From the NCBI RefSeq assembly GCF_900604385.1, contig NZ_LR027382.1:124001-188000 (forward strand): a DNA stretch of 64,000 bases. The letters run 5' to 3'. This DNA is from Alistipes megaguti. Its GTDB lineage: Bacteria > Bacteroidota > Bacteroidia > Bacteroidales > Rikenellaceae. The translations under genes and the position numbers were made by a program. Within the stretch, counting starts at the first letter, position 1; each line of letters opens with the position of its first letter. Under the pieces are notes generated by a model that saw only the letters and a program-made list of their open reading frames with translations, ran no database searches and was not told where the DNA came from. This document shows, piece by piece, positions 53,874 to 61,561 of the stretch.

Positions 53874-54629
53874 ATGAAAGCCATCATCATCGAAGACGAG
53901 CCCCTGTCGGTTGCCGAACTGCGCAATACGCTCTCCGAGGTTGCCCCGCATATCGAAATTGTCGCTACGGCCTCCTCGGTAGCCGAAGCCGTGGAGTTGC
54001 TGCCCCGCATCGACCACGACCTGCTCTTCATGGACATCCATCTGGGCGACGGCAACGGATTCGACATCTTCCGCCGCACACCGGTCAACGTCCCGGTGAT
54101 CTTCATCACCGCCTACGACACCTATGCCATGCGAGCCTTCGAAAACAAGGGGATCGACTATCTGCTCAAGCCCTTCGGCCGCGAGGATCTCCGACGCGCC
54201 ATCGACAAGCTCGGGTTGCTGGCACGCGTCGGCGCAGGCCCGACGGCCGGCAGCTCCGATCCGGCCTCGGCGCCCGAGGAGGCCTGGCAGGAGCGTTTCC
54301 TCGTCCAGATCGGGGCCCGGATGCGCTCGGTAACCACCGCCGAGATCGCCTACTTCATGGCCGACGGAAAGTACCTCCATCTGGTGACACATGACGGCAA
54401 GGACTACCTCCTCGACCGTACGCTCACCGAGGTGGGCGAAAAGCTCTCGCCCCGGTATTTCTTCCGCATCAACCGCCGCCTGATCATCTCCTTCGAGTCG
54501 ATCCGCGAGATGGTCCGCTACTCGGGAAGCCGCATCAAGGTGGTGCTCCAGCCTCCGCTGCCCGAAGGGGAGGAGGCGCTGGTCAGCACCGACCGCGTGC
54601 AGGAGTTCCGCCAGTGGCTCAACCGCTGA
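53874..54629 (+). CDS. LytTR-family response regulator
   Basis: The 251-residue protein has a receiver domain (KAIIIEDEPLSVAEL; phosphoacceptor Asp in LLFMDIHLGDGNGF near residue 57; VIFITAYDTYA; DYLLKPF) and a LytTR DNA-binding domain (about 150-250; AEIAYFMADGKYLHLVTHDGKDYLLDRTLTEV, YFFRINRRLIIS). Its likely partner is the LytS-type kinase at 44564, on the other side of the protease-susC-susD genes. The ATG at 53874 gives the usual start. It has its own transcription unit after the susD terminator. Confidence 0.94.
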   Translation: MKAIIIEDEPLSVAELRNTLSEVAPHIEIVATASSVAEAVELLPRIDHDLLFMDIHLGDGNGFDIFRRTPVNVPVIFITAYDTYAMRAFENKGIDYLLKPFGREDLRRAIDKLGLLARVGAGPTAGSSDPASAPEEAWQERFLVQIGARMRSVTTAEIAYFMADGKYLHLVTHDGKDYLLDRTLTEVGEKLSPRYFFRINRRLIISFESIREMVRYSGSRIKVVLQPPLPEGEEALVSTDRVQEFRQWLNR

Positions 54630-54660
54630 CGCGCCCCGCAACCCGATAACACGCCCCCTA

Positions 54661-54778
54661 CAACAGCAGGTCACAAGGCCCCGGGCCCCGGCAACAACAG
54701 GCACAGAATCCCGACCCCGGCAACAGCAGATCACAAGGCCCCGGGCCCGGCAGCAACGGGCACAAAATCCGACCCCGG
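54661..54778. repeat. Two-copy 60-base tandem repeat made of alternating 30-base subunits
   Basis: Unit 1 (54661-54720) and unit 2 (54721-54778) are nearly identical. Each is split into a first half beginning CAACAGCAG and ending near CCCCGG, and a second half with GCACA-AATC-CGACCCCGG, giving an ABAB order. It begins 31 bases after the regulator stop codon. The stretch 54630-54908 holds no gene, only this repeat and a terminator. Confidence 0.92.
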
Positions 54779-54851
54779 CATCGGACTCTGCACCGTTTCT
54801 ATCGCCGTCGACAGCTCCCGTCCTCTCCACGGATCTGCCTCCACACACGAA

Positions 54852-54884
54852 AGCACCCCCGGACCGAAAGGGCCCGGGGGTGCT
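54852..54884. terminator. Intrinsic terminator of ssb
   Basis: AGCACCCCCGG (54852-54862) pairs with CCGGGGGTGCT (54874-54884). Read on the minus strand it follows the ssb stop and ends in TTTC, so the T run is weak. Confidence 0.75.
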
Positions 54885-54908
54885 GATTTGCGGATCACGG
54901 CCGGCCGA

Positions 54909-55466
54909 TCAGAACGGCAGATCGTCCGGATCATCGGCCGGAGCAGCCGGCGTCGAGGCTGCGGCCGGCTGCGGCTGCTGGTAGGAAGCGCCCGAAGAGG
55001 CCGGTTGCGAATATCCGCCCGTCGAGGCGCCCGCCTGATGCGAGCCGCCCTGCTGATACCCTCCTTGCTGATACCCCCCTTGCTGGTAGCCGCCCTGCTG
55101 GTAGCCCGTCTGGGAGTTGTCGGTCGCCGGATTGTCCGAACGACGACCCAGCAGATTCATCACGTCGGCCAGAATCTCCGTCGTATAGCGTTTGTTGTTG
55201 TCCTTGTCCATCCATTCGCGCGTGCGCAGACGCCCCTCGATATAGATCTGTGAGCCCTTGCGCACGTAGCGGTCCACCACATCGGCCAGACCCCGCCACA
55301 GCGTGATCGTATGCCATTCGGTGTGCTCCTTCGTCTCGTTCGACTGGCGGTCATAGAGCCGCTCGGTCGTGGCCAGGCGGATACGGGCCACCTTTGCGCC
55401 GCCCTCCAGCGTGCGCACCTCGGGGTCCATGCCCACGTTGCCGATCAGGATTACTTTGTTTACCAT
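54909..55466 (-). CDS. ssb: Single-stranded DNA-binding protein
   Basis: SSB coats single-stranded DNA in replication and repair. The 185-residue protein has an OB fold (1-110; VNKVILIGNVGMDPEVRTLEGG, TEWHTITLWRGLADVVDRYVRKGSQIYIEGRLRTREW), a Gly/Gln/Tyr-rich linker with four GGYQQ repeats, and the acidic protein-binding tip DDLPF. Identification is secure. It follows the nucleoside phosphorylase gene by four bases. Confidence 0.97.
   Translation of the reverse strand: MVNKVILIGNVGMDPEVRTLEGGAKVARIRLATTERLYDRQSNETKEHTEWHTITLWRGLADVVDRYVRKGSQIYIEGRLRTREWMDKDNNKRYTTEILADVMNLLGRRSDNPATDNSQTGYQQGGYQQGGYQQGGYQQGGSHQAGASTGGYSQPASSGASYQQPQPAAASTPAAPADDPDDLPF
55044..55106 (-). repeat. 15-base repeats in the ssb linker
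   Basis: Four successive 15-base units encode GGYQQ in the SSB linker, with CAA/CAG and GGT/GGC synonymous differences. This is in-frame and can change only linker length. Confidence 0.8.
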
Positions 55467-55470
55467 CTTC

Positions 55471-56280
55471 TTATTTCAGATTTTTGATCATGCGTTTAAA
55501 CAGCAGCTCCATCCTCGCGCCGGCTTTCCGACCCTGAAGCTGCACATCCTCGTGGTCGCCCACTTCGTCCGAAAGGCCGCAGTTCGTAATCACCGAAACC
55601 CCGAAGACCGGAATCGACATATGTCGTGCCACGATTACCTCCGGGACGGTCGACATGCCCGCCGCATCGCCCCCGATGGCCTTATAAAAGCGGTACTCGG
55701 CCTGCGTCTCAAACGTCGGGCCCGTACCGCCCACATAGACGCCGTACTGCAGTTTGATGTGCTCCTCCTCGGCAATGCGCGTCGCCGCGGCCACCAGTTC
55801 GCGGTCGTAGCAGTTGTGCATGTCCGGGAAGCGGGGGCCCAGTTCGTCCAGATTGCGTCCGATGAGCGGATTGGGCAGCAGGTTGATGTGGTCCGTGATG
55901 ACCATCAGGTCACCCACGCGGAACGTCGGGTTGATGCCCCCCGAGGCGTTCGACACGAAAAGCCAGCGGATACCCAGCTGCTGCATCACCCGGATCGGGA
56001 AGGTCACCTGCTGCATCGTGTAGCCCTCGTAGTAGTGGAAGCGGCCCTGCATGGCCACCACCCGGCGACCCTCGACCTCACCGAAGATCAATCGTCCCTT
56101 GTGCCCCTCGACCGTCGAGACCGGGAAGCCCGGGATATCTTTGTATTCGAGCGTCCAGGCCGTGTCGATCGTGTCGGCGAAGCCGCCCAGACCCGTACCC
56201 AGGACAATGCCCACTTCGGGGGTGAAACCCTCCGTATGTGCCTTGATGAAGGCTGCGGTTTTCTTAATTTCCTCTAACAT
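55471..56280 (-). CDS. Purine nucleoside phosphorylase (PNP-I)
   Basis: The 269-residue enzyme splits purine nucleosides with phosphate. Visible are VGIVLGTGLGGFAD (about 23-36), GHKGRLIFGEVEGRRVVAMQGRFHYYEGY, SNASGGINP (about 114-122), FETQAEYRF, GGDAAGMSTVPEVIVARH and SVITNCGLSDE. This pattern is that of trimeric PNPs (PunA/XapA type). It overlaps lpxK by 17 bases and precedes ssb. Confidence 0.95.
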   Translation of the reverse strand: MLEEIKKTAAFIKAHTEGFTPEVGIVLGTGLGGFADTIDTAWTLEYKDIPGFPVSTVEGHKGRLIFGEVEGRRVVAMQGRFHYYEGYTMQQVTFPIRVMQQLGIRWLFVSNASGGINPTFRVGDLMVITDHINLLPNPLIGRNLDELGPRFPDMHNCYDRELVAAATRIAEEEHIKLQYGVYVGGTGPTFETQAEYRFYKAIGGDAAGMSTVPEVIVARHMSIPVFGVSVITNCGLSDEVGDHEDVQLQGRKAGARMELLFKRMIKNLK

Positions 56281-57307
56281 CTTGTTCCAGTTTTTGCAGA
56301 AAATCCGTTGCCGAATCCTCTATGAATGAAATATTGATCGGTTGGTAGTAGAGCGCCCGGCGAACTTCGGCGGGAACCTTCGCCCGGTTGGTCATCTTCA
56401 CGGCATCCTTCTCGGTGGTGACGATCACCGCCCCGGGATGCTTCGCAAGCAGCGCCTGCAGCGCGTGCATGTCCCGCACGCGGTAGATGTGGTGGTCGTC
56501 GAGCGTCATCTCCTCGACCACTCGGTAGCGTTCGCGCAGCGACCGCACGAAGGGTCCCGGGTTGCCGATCCCCGACAGAGCGATCACCTCGCGGCCATGA
56601 GCCAGCGGCTCCGGATCGGCATCCTCCGTGTAGAGCGGCTGGGGCATGAAGCTCTCGAAACGCGTGAAATAGACCCGCTGGTAGGCCACCTGAATCAGCA
56701 CCTTGCGCAGAATCCGACGGTCGATCGGCGCCATGTGTTCGGGGCACTTCGTGACGATGAAATAGTGGGCGCGGTGCAGCTCCTCCGGAAGGTCGCGCAG
56801 CGTTCCCGCGGGCAGCATCCGGTCGTGCTGGACCGGTCGCGTGGCGTCGATCATCACCACGTTGATCTTCGGCTCCACGTAACGGTGCTGGAAGCCGTCG
56901 TCCATGATGATCAGATCCACCTCGGGGTGTTCGGTCCGGATGCGGCGGATGGCGTCGGCCCGCTTCTCGCACACCACCACCAGCGTATCGGGAAACTTCA
57001 GCTTGATCTGCAGGGGTTCGTCCCCCACGTCGCGGTAGTGTGAATCGCACTGCACCTCGAGGTAGCCCCGCGTACGGCGGCCGTAGCCCCGCGACAACAG
57101 CGCCACGCGGTGCATCTGCGACATGTAGGCGATCAGCATCTCGGCCATCGGGGTCTTGCCCGTGCCGCCCACGGTGATGTTGCCGATGCAGATGATCGGG
57201 ATGTCGAACTTCTCGCTCTTGAGGATGCCCCAGTCGAAGAGGCGGTGACGCAGGGTCACCCCCATTTTATAGAGGAAGGCTGCAGGTGCGAGCAGGCTTT
57301 TGAGCAT
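56264..57307 (-). CDS. lpxK: Tetraacyldisaccharide 4'-kinase LpxK
   Basis: LpxK phosphorylates the lipid A disaccharide at the inner membrane. The 347-residue protein has an N-terminal amphipathic or membrane helix, the P-loop-like IGNITVGGTGKTPM (about 40-53), SRGYGRRTRGYL, DVGDEPL and IIMDDGFQH. I chose the ATG at 57307 (MLKSLLAPAAF) by family resemblance; an ATG eight codons upstream at 57331, four bases after a -7 box, is also possible. Confidence 0.93.
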   Translation of the reverse strand: MLKSLLAPAAFLYKMGVTLRHRLFDWGILKSEKFDIPIICIGNITVGGTGKTPMAEMLIAYMSQMHRVALLSRGYGRRTRGYLEVQCDSHYRDVGDEPLQIKLKFPDTLVVVCEKRADAIRRIRTEHPEVDLIIMDDGFQHRYVEPKINVVMIDATRPVQHDRMLPAGTLRDLPEELHRAHYFIVTKCPEHMAPIDRRILRKVLIQVAYQRVYFTRFESFMPQPLYTEDADPEPLAHGREVIALSGIGNPGPFVRSLRERYRVVEEMTLDDHHIYRVRDMHALQALLAKHPGAVIVTTEKDAVKMTNRAKVPAEVRRALYYQPINISFIEDSATDFLQKLEQDVRGN

Positions 57308-57335
57308 CTTTCTACCGGTTTGAACAGACAACTTT

Positions 57336-57343
57336 CAAAGATA
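57336..57343 (-). promoter_or_regulatory. Candidate -7 promoter box of lpxK
   Basis: The minus strand reads TATCTTTG, 28 bases before the chosen lpxK start. Confidence 0.6.
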
Positions 57344-57532
57344 ACAATTATTCTCCGGATCGCCAAACCCGGAGCCGCAATTCTGGCTTCACCCACCCAA
57401 ATACGGGTCGAGCCCGCCGCTCCGGATACCAAAACCCCTCCGCAACCCGTTTGTATGAATCCGGCAAACGGTTTTTCGGCGAAGCGACCCGAAAAGCGGT
57501 CGAAACGGCGACTCCCGTACCGTTTTTTTTAC

Positions 57533-57540
57533 TATCTTTG
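57533..57540 (+). promoter_or_regulatory. Candidate -7 promoter box of the M23 peptidase gene
   Basis: TATCTTTG ends eight bases before the ATG at 57549. Confidence 0.65.
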
Positions 57541-57548
57541 CTTCGATT

Positions 57549-58871
57549 ATGAAGAATCTGAAAACACTCCTCTGTGCCCTGCTCCTGGTCGGGGCCACAG
57601 CCTGCGGCCGCCAGTCGGCCAATACCGGGGAGGCGGAGCCCGAAGCCCCCGAAAACCTTCTCTACGGTATCAACGTCGACGACTATCGCACCGAAACCGG
57701 TGAGGTCGGCAACGGCGAAACCATGGGCGGCATCCTCAACCGATACGGCATCTCGGCGCTGGTGGTCGACCGCCTGGACAAGGCCTCCAGGGAGGTCTTC
57801 CCCCTGCGGAACATCCGCGCCGGACACAAATACACGGCCTTCATCCACGAAGACTCGCTCTACGCCCCGCACCTCGACTGGCTCGTCTACGAGACTTCGG
57901 TCACCGACTACGTCGTCTTCGGATTCCACGACAACGACTCCGTCTCGGTGCGCAAGGACTGCAAGCAGTACACCCTGCGCCGTGCGAAGAAGAGCGCCGT
58001 GATCAACTCCTCGCTCTGGGGTGCCATCATGGAGCAGAACCTCCCCTACGCCCTGGCCGCCGATCTGGAGGATATCTACCAGTGGACGGTCGATTTCTTC
58101 GGCATCCAGAAGGGCGACAGTTTCACGGTCATCTACGACGAACGATTCATCGACGATACGGTCTCGGCCGGCATCGGACGTATCTGGGGCGCCAAGTTCA
58201 CCCAGAGCGGCAAGGAGTTCTATGCCATTCCGTTCCGCCAGGGCGGCAAGATCCAGTACTGGGAGGCCGACGGCGGAAGCCTGCGCAAACAGCTGCTCAA
58301 GGCCCCGCTCAAGTATTCGCGCATCAGTTCGCGCTTCACCTACGCCCGCAAGCACCCTATTTATAAGGTCTACCGTCCGCACACCGGCGTCGACTACGCC
58401 GCGCCGAAGGGTACGCCCGTACATGCCGTGGCCGACGGCGTGGTGATCTTCAAGGGCTGGGGCGGCGGTGGCGGAAACACCCTCAAGATCAAGCATGCCG
58501 GCAACCTGCAGACCGGGTATCTCCACCTGAGCCGCTTTGCCAAGGGCATCTCGAAGGGTTCACGCGTCTCGCAGGGACAGTTGATCGGCTACGTCGGTTC
58601 GACGGGCGCCTCGACGGGGCCCCACCTCGACTACCGCATCTGGAAAAACGGCACGCCGATCGATCCGCTGAAGATCCCCTCGGAGCCCGCCGAGCCCATC
58701 TCGAAGGAGAACCGCGCCCTCTTCGAGTTCGTCCGTGACCGCATCATCGCCGAACTCAACGGCGACGTAAAACCCGAGGAGCGCATCACGCAGCTCGATT
58801 CGCTGCAGCTGCCAGCCGCAACGGCAGTCTCCGCCGCTCCCGCCACCGAAGAGAAGACGAGCGAAAAATAA
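57549..58871 (+). CDS. M23-family peptidoglycan peptidase, lipoprotein
   Basis: The 440-residue protein has a lipobox LVGATACG (Cys19), an N-terminal opioid-growth-factor/Csd3-like region, and a C-terminal M23 (LytM-like) domain. The zinc motif HTGVD has His278 and Asp282. The catalytic His is in YLHLSR. The last motif reads GPHLDY, so the usual HxH zinc ligand is Asp361. It probably cuts peptide cross-links in the cell wall. A low-complexity tail of 40 residues ends the protein. Confidence 0.93.
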   Translation: MKNLKTLLCALLLVGATACGRQSANTGEAEPEAPENLLYGINVDDYRTETGEVGNGETMGGILNRYGISALVVDRLDKASREVFPLRNIRAGHKYTAFIHEDSLYAPHLDWLVYETSVTDYVVFGFHDNDSVSVRKDCKQYTLRRAKKSAVINSSLWGAIMEQNLPYALAADLEDIYQWTVDFFGIQKGDSFTVIYDERFIDDTVSAGIGRIWGAKFTQSGKEFYAIPFRQGGKIQYWEADGGSLRKQLLKAPLKYSRISSRFTYARKHPIYKVYRPHTGVDYAAPKGTPVHAVADGVVIFKGWGGGGGNTLKIKHAGNLQTGYLHLSRFAKGISKGSRVSQGQLIGYVGSTGASTGPHLDYRIWKNGTPIDPLKIPSEPAEPISKENRALFEFVRDRIIAELNGDVKPEERITQLDSLQLPAATAVSAAPATEEKTSEK

Positions 58872-58976
58872 CACCCCGAACCGGAAAATTCCGAACAGTC
58901 GGCCCGGCCGCAAGCCATCGCCGGCAGAAAACATCCGCAATCCATAACCACTTCGCAGCCAAAAGAGACACTCCCC

Positions 58977-59825
58977 ATGGAACGCATCGGAGTCATTATC
59001 GTAGCCGGAGGAAGCGGCCGCCGCATGGGCGGCTCCATTCCCAAGCAGTTCCGGCTGCTGGGCGGACAGCCCGTACTGGCCCGCACGATCGGCAACTTCG
59101 CCGCCGCGTGGCCCGGAGCGGAGATCGTCGTCGTCCTCCCCGAGAGCCACATCGCCTTCTGGAAGGATTTCGCAGCCCGCTTCGAAGTGGCCCGCCACCA
59201 GGTTGTGGCCGGTGGCGCGGAACGGTTCGACTCGGTGCGCTGCGGACTCTCCGCCCTGCGGAGCGATCCCGATCTGATCGCCGTACAGGATGGCGTACGC
59301 CCTCTGGGATCGGTGGAGATGATCCGCCGCGTGGCCCAGACCGCCCTCCGGTACGGTGCCGCCATACCCGTCGTGGAGCCGGCTGATTCGTTCCGGGAGG
59401 TAGAAGCCGCCGAAACGGCAACGAATCCGACCAGTCCGGCCAACGCCAACAGCGACTCGGAGGATCCCCGATCACATCCCCTGGATCGCAGCCGGTTGCG
59501 CATCGTCCAGACCCCGCAGATCTTCCGCAGCTGGCTGCTGCGAGAAGCCTACGCGCAATCCTACCGGCGGGAGTTCACCGACGATGCCTCGGTGGTGGAG
59601 GCCGCCGGATATCCCGTTTCGCTGGCCCGGGGCGAACGCTCGAATCTCAAGCTCACCACCCCCGAGGATTTCATCATCGCCGAAGCGCTGCTCTCCGCCC
59701 GCGAAGAGGAAGAGGCCCAACGCAGGGAGGGGTCGACACAGCACGGGGAGGAGGCGGACGATCCGACAAGGGGTAAGGCTCCGACAGGGGAGGTCGACAG
59801 GAGCGATCCTCACCTCCGGACATAA
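58977..59825 (+). CDS. ispD: 2-C-methyl-D-erythritol 4-phosphate cytidylyltransferase
   Basis: IspD makes CDP-ME from MEP and CTP in isoprenoid synthesis. The N-terminal GVIIVAGGSGRRMGGSIPKQF (CTP binding), VAGGAERFDSVRCGL, VQDGVRP and TDDASVVEAAGYPV are typical. At 282 residues it is about 50 longer than usual. A hydrophilic insert (about residues 140-166, with ATNPTSPANANSDSED) and a charged C-terminal tail after EDFIIAEALL account for the excess. The tail DNA is repetitive. ispE is at 33089. Confidence 0.94.
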   Translation: MERIGVIIVAGGSGRRMGGSIPKQFRLLGGQPVLARTIGNFAAAWPGAEIVVVLPESHIAFWKDFAARFEVARHQVVAGGAERFDSVRCGLSALRSDPDLIAVQDGVRPLGSVEMIRRVAQTALRYGAAIPVVEPADSFREVEAAETATNPTSPANANSDSEDPRSHPLDRSRLRIVQTPQIFRSWLLREAYAQSYRREFTDDASVVEAAGYPVSLARGERSNLKLTTPEDFIIAEALLSAREEEEAQRREGSTQHGEEADDPTRGKAPTGEVDRSDPHLRT

Positions 59826-59942
59826 ACGGCCACGATACACCCACGCAGACAAACAGCAGCCCCCCAAAAAAGACAATAAACCGACGACGCACTCCGTTCG
59901 AATCCCGTTTAGAACCGCAGAAATTAGAGCCGCAGAAAAGCG

Positions 59943-60623
59943 ATGCAAAGCATCTACAAATACCGATTCTCCCGCCATACGATCTACGTTTCGATCGTCT
60001 ATCTGATCGTATTCGTACTGCTCGGATGGGCCCTCTACCACCTCTACGAGGGCGGATATCTCTCGGCATGGTTCACTTCGTTCATCGTCGCACTGATTGC
60101 CCTGATGGCCCTCTCGATCCCGCGAAAGATCGTCGTCATGGACGACCGCGTCGAGATCCGCTGTCTGCTCGACATCACCGAGATCCGCCGCGACGAAATC
60201 GCCTCGGTGCGCCGCGTCGAAAACCGCCGCATGAAGTGGCTCATCCCAATCTTCGGAGGGTACGGTTTCTTCGGATACTACGGCCACTTCCTCGACCTGC
60301 GACGCCTGGACCGCGTGCGGATCTACGCCTCCGAATGGCGCAACTTCGTCGAGATCACCGACATCTACGAAGATCGGCTCTATGTCTCCTGCTCGGAGGC
60401 CGACCGGCTCGTCGCCGAGCTGATGCCCCCCGGTGGGAACCGGCTCGATGAGGAGGATGAGGAGGATGAGGAGGATGAGGGAGGCGCGGCGGCTGCAAAC
60501 GAGAAGGCCCGCAACGAGACGGTCGGAGACCTGAAGCCATGGAACGGGGTCGCCGGAGCAGCTGAAACGGCCGGCTGTATCGAAAGAGCCAAAGGTGACA
60601 CGCAGGACAAACAGCCGGAGTAA
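59943..60623 (+). CDS. Membrane protein with PH-like domain and acidic repeat tail
   Basis: The 226-residue product has two membrane helices (about 14-33 and 40-58), then a bacterial PH-like domain (IVVMDDRVEIRCLLDITEIRRDEIASVRRVE ... RVRIYASEWRNFVEI). The final 60 residues are low complexity and start with DEEDEEDEEDE, encoded by a nine-base repeat. I do not recognise a named family. It lies between ispD and rubredoxin. Confidence 0.78.
   Translation: MQSIYKYRFSRHTIYVSIVYLIVFVLLGWALYHLYEGGYLSAWFTSFIVALIALMALSIPRKIVVMDDRVEIRCLLDITEIRRDEIASVRRVENRRMKWLIPIFGGYGFFGYYGHFLDLRRLDRVRIYASEWRNFVEITDIYEDRLYVSCSEADRLVAELMPPGGNRLDEEDEEDEEDEGGAAAANEKARNETVGDLKPWNGVAGAAETAGCIERAKGDTQDKQPE
60447..60481 (+). 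repeat. Nine-base GATGAGGAG repeat
   Basis: About four copies in tandem encode DEE units in the tail of the PH-like membrane protein; frame is preserved by copy changes. Confidence 0.9.
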
Positions 60624-60680
60624 TCCCGGCAATCTATTTGCATATCCACACCATTATTCACCATTAAAACCGAAACAGAG

Positions 60681-60845
60681 ATGAAAAAGTATCGTTGCGT
60701 AGTCTGCGACTGGGTTTACGACCCGGCAGTCGGCGATCCCGATGGCGGCATCGCCCCCGGAACCCCCTTTGAGGAGATTCCCGAAGATTGGGTTTGCCCC
60801 GTCTGCGGCGTCGGCAAGGACCAGTTCGAAGAGGTCGCCGAATAA
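60681..60845 (+). CDS. Rubredoxin
   Basis: The 54-residue protein carries one iron on four Cys in CVVC and CPVC (residues 6, 9, 39, 42) with DWVYDPAVGDPDGGI and GTPFEEIPEDWVCP, a textbook rubredoxin. It transfers electrons, usually in oxygen or peroxide defence in anaerobes. The partner enzyme is not nearby. Confidence 0.96.
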   Translation: MKKYRCVVCDWVYDPAVGDPDGGIAPGTPFEEIPEDWVCPVCGVGKDQFEEVAE

Positions 60846-60892
60846 TCCGGCAGCGGACGGAGGATTAAAACGCCTCCGCAAAACATGAAACA

Positions 60893-60925
60893 GGGAGCGG
60901 GCTTGTTATTCACAAGTCCGCTCCC
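60893..60925. terminator. Hairpin terminator between rubredoxin and GNAT genes
   Basis: GGGAGCGGGCTTGT (60893 on) pairs with ACAAGTCCGCTCCC (to 60925) with one mismatch. The T run is weak on both strands. Confidence 0.7.
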
Positions 60926-60951
60926 GCCGTTATTCTACAAGCAATAAACGG

Positions 60952-61500
60952 TCAACATCCAGGAATTCCGAATGCTGCCGGATAGCGAACCACGCCGGAG
61001 ATCCCGCTCAATGCTCCCGGGACCAGTTCGACGGCCAGACAACAGTCGTCCGGAGCATCGAACGGAAACCGGATCCCGAATCGACTGGCCGGCAGATACC
61101 CCAATCGGGCATAATAGGCGGCATGGCCAACCAGCAGTGCCGAGGTGAATCCAAGCCGACGGGCCCGCCGGTGCGCCTCATGCATCAGCGCCGTGCCGAC
61201 CCCCTGCCGCTGAAACGCCGGAGCCACGGAGAGCGGAGCCACCCCCAACGTATCGAAAACGCCCGATTCACCCGCAACCGCGATCCGGGTCAGAAGCACC
61301 TGCCCCACGATCCGGTGCGGGGCAATCTCGGCGACAAGCGACAAAGCGGGGATAAAGGACTCCGAACGGCGCAGCGCCGCAACCAGCAGGTGTTCCGTAT
61401 GGTCGCTGATCGCCAACGGACGAAAAGCCTCCTCGACCAGCCGTTCAACCGTCGAAAAGTCGTCCGGATGTTCCGGACGGATCGAAATCTTCCATGCCAT
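60952..61500 (-). CDS. GNAT-family N-acetyltransferase
   Basis: The 182-residue protein matches the YhbS-like GNAT type: IRPEHPDDFSTVERLVEEAF at the start, LSVAPAFQRQGVGTALMHEAHRRARRLGFTSALLVGHAAYYARLGY (the acetyl-CoA site RQGVGT and the following helix) and GIRFPFDAPDDCCLAVELVPGAL. The acceptor is unknown. Confidence 0.9.
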   Translation of the reverse strand: MAWKISIRPEHPDDFSTVERLVEEAFRPLAISDHTEHLLVAALRRSESFIPALSLVAEIAPHRIVGQVLLTRIAVAGESGVFDTLGVAPLSVAPAFQRQGVGTALMHEAHRRARRLGFTSALLVGHAAYYARLGYLPASRFGIRFPFDAPDDCCLAVELVPGALSGISGVVRYPAAFGIPGC

Positions 61501-61513
61501 ATCTCGCTAAACA

Positions 61514-61547
61514 CAAAAAACGGGCCCCGCGCAGCGTGCGGAGCCCG
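61514..61547 (-). terminator. Intrinsic terminator of the dipeptidyl peptidase III gene
   Basis: On the minus strand CGGGCTCCGCACG and the matching GCGGGGCCCG arm (61521-61546) precede six T (61520-61515). It separates the gene from the GNAT gene downstream. Confidence 0.88.
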
Positions 61548-61561
61548 AGCCATGAAACGGA

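Noticed and set aside
44564..54629. Polysaccharide utilisation locus
   Set aside because: SusC/SusD are present but no glycoside hydrolase, lyase or glycan-binding lipoprotein lies next to them; the GH31 gene is 43 kb away.
54661..54778. CRISPR-like array
   Set aside because: Only two units with no unique spacers, and the halves are themselves related; no cas genes nearby.
60447..60481. Phase-variable switch in the PH-like protein gene
   Set aside because: The unit is nine bases, so copy changes keep the frame and would not turn the gene on or off.
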